Positions 8,701 to 15,355 of a stretch of 64,000 nucleotides of DNA are shown piece by piece. The stretch is from Psychrosphaera aestuarii (lineage in GTDB: Bacteria; Pseudomonadota; Gammaproteobacteria; Enterobacterales; Alteromonadaceae). Where the stretch lies: the NCBI RefSeq assembly GCF_017948405.1, contig NZ_CP072844.1, forward strand, positions 2,294,001-2,358,000, in the 5' to 3' direction. A model generated the notes under the pieces. The model worked only from the letters and a program-made list of their open reading frames with translations, made no database searches and was not told the DNA's origin. Numbering within the stretch: position 1 is the first letter of the stretch; each line of letters opens with the position of its first letter. The translations under genes and the position numbers were made by a program.

Positions 8701-9880
8701 CCTTAACGCAATCACTACAATTGATGCAGATATCATTGGTTTACTTGAAGTTGAAAACGACGACTTTAGTGAAACAAGTGCAATTCAAGATATTGTGAAT
8801 GGCTTAAACGCTATAGCGCCTGCTGGCAAACACTATTCATTTGTAAACCCAGGTTTAGATCAATTAGGTACTGACCAAATTAAAGTAGCTTTAATCTACA
8901 ATGACCTATCAGTGACTGAAATTGGTACGGCAGCGACGATTACTGAGTTCCCTTTTGAATATCATAATCGCCCACCACTAGCTCAAACATTCAGAAGCTC
9001 AGTATCTGGTGAGAAATTGACTGTTGCTATCAACCACTTCCGTTCAAAGAGCTGTTCTAGCAGCGGTGGTGTTGAAAATGAAGATAAAGGTGATGGACAA
9101 GGCTGTTATAACCTTCGTCGAGTGCAAGCTGCTGAAGCTGTAACAGCTTGGTTAGCCACAAACCCTACAGGCGTGGAAGATGAAGACTACTTAATTATGG
9201 GTGACTTAAATGCCTATACAAAAGAAGATCCAATTACCACAATCGTTAACGCAGGTTACACTAACCTCATTGAGTCTCTAAACGGCGCGGGTACTTATTC
9301 TTATACTTACCAAGGTGAGTCAGGGACTATTGACCACGCTTTAGCGAGTAACTCACTTGCCGAAAAAGTCGTAGATGTTACAGAGTGGCATATCAACACT
9401 GATGAACCTCGTATCCTAGACTACAACGTAGAGTATAAGAGCGATGATCAATTAGTAACGTTATTTGATACTGAACCTTATCGTGCTTCAGATCATGATC
9501 CAGTTGTTATTGAGATAAATGGTGTAACTCCTGTTGTAACAACAACGAAAGTAATTGAAGACATTGATAAAGTTCGCCGTTGGTTCTGGTGGTTCTGGTA
9601 CAAGCCTCAAAATACTTTTGCCGTGAACGTGCCTGAAAATGCAACGAGCTTAAAAGTAACGTTAGCCGGTGGAACAGGTGACGCAGACTTATATCTTCGC
9701 CAAGGTAAAAAACCAAATAAACGTAAATTCGATTGTCGCTCTGTAAATAACGGCAACGACGAAGTTTGTGAAATTGAACTGCCGGAAGCGGGCCAATGGT
9801 TTATTAGCGTTAAAGGCAAGAAACTGTTTTTTGACGTAACGATGACGATTGAAACAAAAGCATTAGAGTCATTAAATTAA
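5774..9880 (+). CDS. Secreted dual nuclease: endonuclease I domain fused to ExeM-type nuclease
   Basis: A 1368-residue exported protein (signal peptide about 1-19). Domains in order: endonuclease I (about 40-285) with NREHVWAKSHGF (127-138), DIHHLRPSD (148-156) and RNPFVDHPEW; a DPT/EPT-rich linker (about 287-315); two tandem ~165-residue repeats (about 322-492 and 497-668), each with GPLTGGxPKxxE and INTDGTxQxWEYxDGW, like the lamin-tail-type module of ExeM; an OB-fold segment (about 680-785); an endonuclease/exonuclease/phosphatase domain (about 935-1248) with SFNVLNYF, LLEVEND, NHFRSK, GDLNAY and SDHDP; and a C-terminal PPC domain (about 1275-1360). ExeM nucleases degrade extracellular DNA during biofilm turnover or nutrient scavenging. 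The added N-terminal nuclease is unusual. No GlyGly-CTERM tail is present; the PPC domain may be removed during secretion, as in related hydrolases. All catalytic motifs of both nucleases look intact. Confidence 0.9.
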   Translation: MKYLSLTVFACLVSATTQASDITSPCFNCPDLDKVADASTYVDSDYYRDVINAINSGQSQQEIKSLLSTAISLNHKQLTYSEVWSALTKTDEDPSNPDNVMLLYKGISIPKFSNGSGSQSTNPDNWNREHVWAKSHGFPSSSLEAYTDIHHLRPSDISINSSRSNLDFDNSDNPLSEAPSNRYDSDSFEPRDAVKGDVARMVLYMDTRYEGFDSTPNLTVVNEITSSGEPLLGKLCRLLEWHEADPVDSFETNRNNTIYEYQGNRNPFVDHPEWVESVFPKADCANEPTDPTDPTEPTDPTDPTDPTDPTDPETPTTPVSAPLIISAAYDGPLTGGLPKGVELFVTQDIADLSVCGFGSANNGGGSDGQEFTFPADSASKGQYIYLASESAQFEAFMGFAPDYTSSSANVNGDDALELFCNGEVVDVLGDINTDGTGQDWEYMDGWAARKANSVVNGGVYDASQWVFSGKNALDGATSNATADVAIPVQVFTQSPSLLISGVIDGPLTGGVPKAIEIYIATDIADLGNCGIGSANNGGGTDGEEFSFPTGTSASAGSFIYVASESNGFTNFFGFAPDFVNGVASINGDDAVELFCDGEVIDVFGDINTDGTNQPWEYLDGWAYRVNGAVANEGVFNVANWLFSGKNALDGSSDNATTSSPFPLGTFSTEGEPEPEPDLLGQCSDEATFINAIQGTGFESPMLNETKVIEGVVTASLPAIGGFFVQEEVADQDIDSLSSEGIFVSYELADNLPATGDVVRVLGNVVESYGKTQLTATKEALNCGTDTIAPVVVTLPFVSAEQQESLEGMFVSFSQDLTVTDNYNLGRYGEVTLSSERLFVPTNLYLPGSEEVANLTAQNKLNKILLDDAVNGSNPEFIKYPSGGLSANNTLRSGDKVAALEGIVDYSFGNYRVLPTAEPTFIQENAREATPNLETGNLRVASFNVLNYFNGDGFGEGFPTSRGADSLVEFERQRSKILNAITTIDADIIGLLEVENDDFSETSAIQDIVNGLNAIAPAGKHYSFVNPGLDQLGTDQIKVALIYNDLSVTEIGTAATITEFPFEYHNRPPLAQTFRSSVSGEKLTVAINHFRSKSCSSSGGVENEDKGDGQGCYNLRRVQAAEAVTAWLATNPTGVEDEDYLIMGDLNAYTKEDPITTIVNAGYTNLIESLNGAGTYSYTYQGESGTIDHALASNSLAEKVVDVTEWHINTDEPRILDYNVEYKSDDQLVTLFDTEPYRASDHDPVVIEINGVTPVVTTTKVIEDIDKVRRWFWWFWYKPQNTFAVNVPENATSLKVTLAGGTGDADLYLRQGKKPNKRKFDCRSVNNGNDEVCEIELPEAGQWFISVKGKKLFFDVTMTIETKALESLN

Positions 9881-9935
9881 CTACTCTATTTGCAATAACA
9901 ACAAACTAGGCTGATTAGTTAAAGCCTAGTTTGAC

Positions 9936-9961
9936 AAAAGCCGCTGAAAAGCGGCTTTTTT
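9936..9961 (+). terminator. Terminator between the nuclease gene and piuC
   Basis: AAAAGCCGC / GCGGCTTTTT hairpin with T run on the plus strand and A run on the other side, so it can serve both convergent genes. It overlaps the piuC stop codon (9960-9962). Confidence 0.85.
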
Positions 9962-10640
9962 ATATCTGTGAAAACTGTCTAACCATATTGTGATACACAT
10001 TGTGTAACTGATCTAAGTGCTCTCGACTCGCCGTTTCTGTGGCAATCAAGCCTTGGATTGTTTGATCTAGCTGATACAAAGATTGTCTTGTTGTTACGTC
10101 ACTTACCATACTTTGCATCCATGTTATTGCCGCAACACGTTGGCCTTTAGTGACAGCCGTTACTTTGTGTAAACTACTTGATGGGTAAACGACAACATAC
10201 CCTGCAGGAAGCTTTACTTGTTGTTCACCAAATTCGGTTTTAATGACGAGTTCACCACCTTCATACTCATCAGGTTCGCTTAAAAATACTGTCATTGAAA
10301 CATCGCTACGAAGTACATCATTGCTATTCGGTAATCGCATAATCGCAGCATCAACGTGATAGCCATACTCTTCTGACTCGGAGTAGCGATTAAAACAGGG
10401 TGGGAATATTTTAAGAGGCAATGCCGCTGATACGACTTTAGCTGCGGAGCCGATTCGTCCTAGAAGCTCATTAGCTAAGTCTCCAACGATTGGATCACTA
10501 GGGTTAGCTTGATTATTATTTTTTACTGACGTGGCCATACCCATTGCTGTTTTATCGCCATTTTGCCACTCGGTTTTTAATAAAGCCTCTCTAAACACAG
10601 CCACTTCTTTGGCACTAAGTAGTTGATCAATAACAACCAT
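9960..10640 (-). CDS. piuC: PKHD-type Fe(II)/2-oxoglutarate hydroxylase PiuC
   Basis: A 226-residue cytoplasmic oxygenase of the PiuC/YbiX family (Fe2OG dioxygenase). Metal and co-substrate residues are visible: His95 and Asp97 in YGYHVDAAI, His158 in SSSLHKVTAV, and Arg168 in KGQRVAAITW, which binds 2-oxoglutarate. The family is about 225 residues and is regularly found next to TonB-dependent catecholate siderophore receptors, as with fiu-ybiX in E. coli and piuA-piuC in Pseudomonas. Here the receptor gene lies 92 nt upstream on the same strand, so it is probably transcribed from the same Fur-controlled promoter. The family's exact substrate is not settled; a role in iron-siderophore handling is inferred from this linkage. 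Confidence 0.92.
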   Translation of the reverse strand: MVVIDQLLSAKEVAVFREALLKTEWQNGDKTAMGMATSVKNNNQANPSDPIVGDLANELLGRIGSAAKVVSAALPLKIFPPCFNRYSESEEYGYHVDAAIMRLPNSNDVLRSDVSMTVFLSEPDEYEGGELVIKTEFGEQQVKLPAGYVVVYPSSSLHKVTAVTKGQRVAAITWMQSMVSDVTTRQSLYQLDQTIQGLIATETASREHLDQLHNVYHNMVRQFSQI

Positions 10641-10732
10641 ACTGACTCCAAATTTACTAAAAAAAATGTAACACCAATGAAAGTCAATGATGTTACATAC
10701 TTATTGTTATCTACTCGGTTTATTAAGTTCGT

Positions 10733-13063
10733 TTAGAATTGGTAATTCATTGTAAAACGAACATTTCGCGCATCTCCAAGGTACATAAATGCACCTGAGC
10801 GATAAGCCGCAGTCCAATATTCCTTGTTCATTACATTACCAATATTTAAACGTAAAGTGACGTCTTTACTCATATTGTAGTTCGCGAATAAATTAACGAC
10901 TTGATAGCTCGGAACAACAATTGAGTAGCGTTGATTTGCTGCATCAAAACTAGCCGCCGTATCTGGCTGACCGCCATACATTTCGCTTTGATAAGAATAG
11001 TCACCACCGAAAGCAAAGTCTTCCGTCGGCTGATAACGAAGTTGCAGGTATAAACTCTTATCTGCAAAGTTACTTAATGTTAGTCCAACATTATCTTCGT
11101 TATAAGACTCCATCACTTCTGACGACATAGATGTTGCAGAAAATTGCATGCTTATTTGTTCGTTAATATCACCAACTAAACCAAACTCCACACCTTTTAC
11201 TCGGTTTTTACCCGTGTTTAGAGTTCCTAAAGTTGAATAGCTATCACCAACACTTTCCATAACATCGCTTTTGGTCATTTGGAAAATTGCAGCCGTTGCC
11301 ATAAATTTATGGTCAAACAATTGCCATTTAGTACCAATTTCTATGTTTTCAACAATTTCAGGATCAGCCTGTTGAGCTTGGACTGGATCTCCGCAAATGC
11401 CGCCATAACCGCAGTTGGCACCAAGGTCCGACTCGCCACCATTAATATTTGTTGCGGTACTAAAGTTAATATAAACGTTGCCATCTTCAGTAATACTGTG
11501 CAACAAACCTATATGTCCGTTATACATAGTATCTGAGTATTCATATAGTACATCGCCTGAACGTCCACTGGTGTCATTGCTATAATCAAAGCTATCTTGA
11601 CGAAGTCCCAAGAATAACTGGGTTGCGTCAGTCAATTCAACCGTGTCCATAACGTAAGCAGAAATGGTTTCAATATCAAATAATGCGTCGGTATCCGCTT
11701 TGGTGTATTCACGTTGTAAAAGGTGGGTGGCGTTTTTTAACAAAGCACCATTAGCATCTAAAATACAATGACCATCTGAAACACCGCCTCGGCCTGATAT
11801 TCGACAATTGCTATCGCCCATTATTGAGTATTCATAAAACCCATTGTCTACTGACTCGTTAGTAAACTCTAATCCGTAAACCAGTTTATGTTTCATACCT
11901 AATGCCGAAACCGTATCAATTAGGTTAAACTGTGTCGCAAAATACTCTACTTCTTGCCAACCTTGATGGGTACTGATTCTGATTGTTTGCGCACCTGGCG
12001 CTAATAGGTCACTCTCATGACGACTCGTGCCACTAGCCCCCGTTGTAATGTAACCATTCTCGGTTTTACCAAAACGAGTGGTATTATAAAATCTTGTATT
12101 GTCATCAATTTCATATTCTGTACGCAAAGTGAAAGTGGATACTTCTGATTCTAGAAAGTCTTCTTGTTGTGCATAAACAGGAATATCTGCAACTGGTTTA
12201 CGTGTATCTCTGTCAAAATAGCTACCTAAGTCAGGACGATCATCTGCGTTTAAATAGTAAAAGTCCGCAATAAAGTTGAGCTTATCGTTAACGTGATGAA
12301 CGCCTGATAATTGTGCTCCATGACGTGAACTAGTAATTCCATCACGACCAGGCTTAGTTTGATCGGCAGAAAGTGCGTTTATTCGTACGGCTGTATCATC
12401 ACTAATAGATAGGTTGTAATCGGCTGTTAAACGGTAGTAATCATCGCTACCTACGCTGCCATCTACACGACCAAAGTTATAAGATGTTGACGCTTGTTTA
12501 GTTACGCTATTAACCGCACCGCCTGATGAACCGCGACCAGCAAACGTTGAGCTTGGCCCTTTGGTAATTTCAACACGCTCTGTGGCAAAGCTTTCTCGAG
12601 TTGTCATGCCTGGATCACGTAAACCATCTACAAACACGTCACTTCTAGCTTCGTGACCGCGAATAATATAACGATCGCCGAATGCATTGCCGTTCTCGCC
12701 TGTGCCAAGCGTAACTCCAGACTGGGCAGACAAAATATCTTTTAAATCTGTTTTACCTGACTCTTGAATTTGATCTTGAGTCAGAATATTAATGACCTGA
12801 GGGGTTTTAACTAAATCATTGACTCTGCGTAAATCACCCGACTTATCAACATGGTAGATTGAGTTTCTTACGCCATGTACTTCAATACGCTCTATCGCCT
12901 CTGCTGATTCACATTGCTTATCTTTATTGACTTCACACTGCACATCAGTTGGTGCCGCATATAGTGCTGTCGAACCTAACATTAATGACGCGGCTAGTGT
13001 TTGTGCGCCTAAATTAACTTGTTCACCAAGATACTTGTTTTTACTGTTGTTTGTTTTTTTCAT
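10733..13063 (-). CDS. TonB-dependent siderophore receptor (Fiu/PiuA-like)
   Basis: A 776-residue outer-membrane receptor for ferric, probably catecholate, siderophores. I start it at the ATG at 13063 (behind CGGAA), which places a long export signal at the N-terminus (TLAASLMLGSTALYA, cleaved near residue 37); longer in-frame extension upstream crosses the promoter and Fur box and is not credible. The plug domain (about 60-190) has TPQVINILTQDQIQESG and RYIIRGHEARSDVFVDGLRD, and the junction has VEITKGPSSTFAGRGSSGG. The rest is the 22-strand barrel, ending in ...RFTMNYQF with the terminal phenylalanine. Cysteine pairs around 455-475 probably form an extracellular disulfide loop. It is followed by piuC, as in fiu-ybiX. 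A Fur box sits at 13131-13145. Confidence 0.92.
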   Translation of the reverse strand: MKKTNNSKNKYLGEQVNLGAQTLAASLMLGSTALYAAPTDVQCEVNKDKQCESAEAIERIEVHGVRNSIYHVDKSGDLRRVNDLVKTPQVINILTQDQIQESGKTDLKDILSAQSGVTLGTGENGNAFGDRYIIRGHEARSDVFVDGLRDPGMTTRESFATERVEITKGPSSTFAGRGSSGGAVNSVTKQASTSYNFGRVDGSVGSDDYYRLTADYNLSISDDTAVRINALSADQTKPGRDGITSSRHGAQLSGVHHVNDKLNFIADFYYLNADDRPDLGSYFDRDTRKPVADIPVYAQQEDFLESEVSTFTLRTEYEIDDNTRFYNTTRFGKTENGYITTGASGTSRHESDLLAPGAQTIRISTHQGWQEVEYFATQFNLIDTVSALGMKHKLVYGLEFTNESVDNGFYEYSIMGDSNCRISGRGGVSDGHCILDANGALLKNATHLLQREYTKADTDALFDIETISAYVMDTVELTDATQLFLGLRQDSFDYSNDTSGRSGDVLYEYSDTMYNGHIGLLHSITEDGNVYINFSTATNINGGESDLGANCGYGGICGDPVQAQQADPEIVENIEIGTKWQLFDHKFMATAAIFQMTKSDVMESVGDSYSTLGTLNTGKNRVKGVEFGLVGDINEQISMQFSATSMSSEVMESYNEDNVGLTLSNFADKSLYLQLRYQPTEDFAFGGDYSYQSEMYGGQPDTAASFDAANQRYSIVVPSYQVVNLFANYNMSKDVTLRLNIGNVMNKEYWTAAYRSGAFMYLGDARNVRFTMNYQF

Positions 13064-13130
13064 TTCCGTTCCAAAACATCGTTGCTGACTTAACGAAGTG
13101 GAGAATAGGATAAAACCACCCAGATGTAAA

Positions 13131-13145
13131 TGATAATAATTCGCA
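13131..13145. promoter_or_regulatory. Fur box upstream of the siderophore receptor
   Basis: TGATAATAATTCGCA matches the 7-1-7 Fur consensus TGATAATnATTATCA at all but two positions. It lies about 70 nt upstream of the receptor start codon, where iron-dependent repression would be expected. Confidence 0.75.
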
Positions 13146-13274
13146 TTTAGATTTAAAGTGTGCTTTTTAAACAATTCCAATGATAAAAATTGCAACTAAA
13201 CTAGTAATTGATTAATCAAGCACTTATATTAGTAACAGCTAATTAAATCTATCATTTACAATTAAAGGATCGAT

Positions 13275-13676
13275 ATGAAAACATCACCAGAGTTAGTTGC
13301 AGAAGTAAGAAAGACTATTAACGAAATTTCCACTGCAGAACTAAAAGATAAGCTTCAACACGGAGAGACAATCGTTATTGACGTGCGTGAGCCAGGTGAA
13401 TACGCAAGTGGTCATATAGCAACGTCGGTTAATTTTCCACGAGGCGTACTTGAAATGAAAATTCATACTCACCCTGCCGTAGGTTATGAATGCGATACCC
13501 TGCAAGCGATGAAAGAATTAAATAAGCATGAGCTATTCCTAGTTTGCCAATCGGGCGGGCGCTCGGCATTTGCTACAGAAGCATTGCAGCGACTAGGGTT
13601 TAGTAAAGTAACATCTGTTGCTGGCGGTATGAAAGATTGGCAAGACCAGGGTTTTGAAATCGTAAAACCGAGCTAA
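13275..13676 (+). CDS. Rhodanese-like domain protein
   Basis: A 133-residue single rhodanese domain, cytoplasmic (no signal peptide). The active-site loop is LVCQSGGRSA with the catalytic cysteine at residue 91, which would carry a persulfide; the CH2A-like motif VIDVREPGEYASGHI lies at 34-48. A short insertion (HTHPAVGYECD, about 64-74) is typical of a subgroup of single-domain rhodaneses. It starts behind AAAGGA at 13264-13269. It is divergent from the siderophore receptor and alone on its strand until ssb, 105 nt downstream. Sulfur transfer or thiosulfate detoxification is the family role; the physiological acceptor is unknown. A perfect palindrome, TTGATTAATCAA, at 13208-13219 may be an operator. 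Confidence 0.88.
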   Translation: MKTSPELVAEVRKTINEISTAELKDKLQHGETIVIDVREPGEYASGHIATSVNFPRGVLEMKIHTHPAVGYECDTLQAMKELNKHELFLVCQSGGRSAFATEALQRLGFSKVTSVAGGMKDWQDQGFEIVKPS

Positions 13677-13781
13677 TCCCCGCCAAAGGTATAAGATAAG
13701 GATCAGTTTTTAACTATTAAATTGCCTTTTATCTAAATTCACTAGTATGGTTATCTAACAATTAATGTATCAAGGATAACC

Positions 13782-14240
13782 ATGACTAGAGGCGTAAATA
13801 AAGTAATTTTGGTGGGCACATTAGGTAATGACCCTGACGTAAAACAACTACCAAACGGCAATAGTGTAGCGAACTTAAGTTTAGCGACAAATGAAAGCTG
13901 GAAAGACAAAACAACTGGTGAAATTAAAGAAAAAGTAGAATGGCATCGTGTCTCTGTTTTTGGAAAGCTAGCTGACGTTGTTAAACAATATTTAACTAAA
14001 GGCTCCCATGTCTATTTTGAGGGAAAACTTCAGACTCGGAAATGGACAGATCAAAATAGTGTTGAGCGATATTCCACTGAAGTTGTTGTTGACATGACAG
14101 GTCAAATGCAAATGCTCAGTCCTAAGGCGGCCACCTCACAATCACCCGAACATAAAAACTCTGTGGAGACCACATTGTCTGGACCTAAATCTAGACCACC
14201 AACTCCCGTTATGGAAATGAACGACAGCGTTCCTTTTTAG
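13782..14240 (+). CDS. ssb: Single-stranded DNA-binding protein (short SSB paralogue)
   Basis: A 152-residue SSB with a complete N-terminal OB fold (about 1-112): [55 protein letters not shown] coats single-stranded DNA during replication, repair and recombination, and its C-terminal tip recruits partner proteins. Here the linker is short and the tip reads MNDSVPF instead of the usual (D)DDIPF: the Pro-Phe end is kept but acidic residues are lost, which should weaken partner binding. That, and the absence of uvrA next to it (a common neighbour of the main ssb), suggest a second SSB rather than the housekeeping copy; this cannot be tested without the rest of the genome. No LexA box is visible upstream. 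Confidence 0.9.
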   Translation: MTRGVNKVILVGTLGNDPDVKQLPNGNSVANLSLATNESWKDKTTGEIKEKVEWHRVSVFGKLADVVKQYLTKGSHVYFEGKLQTRKWTDQNSVERYSTEVVVDMTGQMQMLSPKAATSQSPEHKNSVETTLSGPKSRPPTPVMEMNDSVPF

Positions 14241-14425
14241 GAAACCTAATATTTCTAATTGAAGTCGGTTTGAGCCCCGCTAGTTTAAGCATACTACTTA
14301 ACTCGCTGTTAGCTGGGCATTAGGTGAACATCCTTGTTCCTCGTCGTTCCTAGGCCGCTAATTTACTGATATTTACATGAAGTTCAATAACTGGACATAA
14401 ACACACGTATGGAGTTTTTACATGT

Positions 14426-15355
14426 TTAATATATGGATAGACCTAGCTCTTCCGCAATATTGGCGACGACTTTCATACCGACGACTGAGTTACCAAACTC
14501 ATTTAACGGTGGGCTCCAAGCGCAAATGACACCATAATTGGGCACGATAGCAACAATACCGCCACCAACGCCGCTTTTTGCTGGCAAGCCCACTGAAAAT
14601 GCAAACTCACCGGATTGGTCATACATACCACTGGTAGATAAAATTGCGTTAACCCTATGTGTATCTTTTCGAGAACAAATGGTTTGATTATTTATTGGAT
14701 CTTTACCTTTGTTAGCTAAAAACAAAAGGCTTCTTGCCAATTGCTCGCAACTCATCGCTACGGAACATTGTGTAAAGTAGTGACTCAATACTTCTGGAAT
14801 TGGAGCTTCAATATTACCAAAACTCTTCATCAAATAAGCTAAAGCAGCATTACGACTGCCATGTTCAAGTTCAGACTCGTAAACAGCGTGATCAATGTGG
14901 ATAGAGTCATCGTTTGCTAACGTTCTCATAAAGTTTACAAAGCTCAACTTACTAGCAGAATAGTGACTCACTAACACGTCGGATACTAACAAGGCACCAG
15001 CATTAATTACCGGGTTTCGCGGGATGCCCTTTTCCCACTCTAGCTGGATTATAGAGTTAAATGGTTGTCCAGACGGCTCCATATGAACGCGCTGCCAAAG
15101 CTCGTCGCCTAGCCGGTTCATAGCTAAAACCAAACCAAACACCTTCGAGATACTTTGTATAGAAAACGGTAAGTCGCCATTACCTGCTGAGACAAGCTTA
15201 CCGTCGATTGTTGCAACCGCAACACCTGCTAAATCACCTGGTACTTCGGCTAATGCAGGTATGTAGTTTGCAACTTTACCGGATTTAAAACATCCTTGAT
15301 TAGATATTAATATGTGCTCTAGTTTGGCTTTTAAATCCGATATGTCTTTGATCAT
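14426..15355 (-). CDS. glsA: Glutaminase (GlsA)
   Basis: Hydrolyses glutamine to glutamate and ammonia. The protein has 309 residues, typical of the serine-dependent beta-lactamase-fold glutaminase family (about 305-310). The catalytic SxxK is in FSIQSISKVFGL (Ser68, Lys71); PVINAGALLVSDVL and the Gly-rich SGVGGGIVAIVPNYG near the C-terminus are further family signatures. No signal peptide, so cytoplasmic. Its ATG overlaps the TGA of the upstream TPR lipoprotein gene (ATGA, four bases), so its translation is coupled to that gene, an unexpected pairing. E. coli glutaminases contribute to acid resistance and nitrogen metabolism; nothing here shows which applies. Confidence 0.95.
   Translation of the reverse strand: MIKDISDLKAKLEHILISNQGCFKSGKVANYIPALAEVPGDLAGVAVATIDGKLVSAGNGDLPFSIQSISKVFGLVLAMNRLGDELWQRVHMEPSGQPFNSIIQLEWEKGIPRNPVINAGALLVSDVLVSHYSASKLSFVNFMRTLANDDSIHIDHAVYESELEHGSRNAALAYLMKSFGNIEAPIPEVLSHYFTQCSVAMSCEQLARSLLFLANKGKDPINNQTICSRKDTHRVNAILSTSGMYDQSGEFAFSVGLPAKSGVGGGIVAIVPNYGVICAWSPPLNEFGNSVVGMKVVANIAEELGLSIY

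Noticed and set aside
11279..11536. Plus-strand frame inside the TonB-dependent receptor gene
   Set aside because: Antisense to the receptor barrel; no homology or ribosome site.
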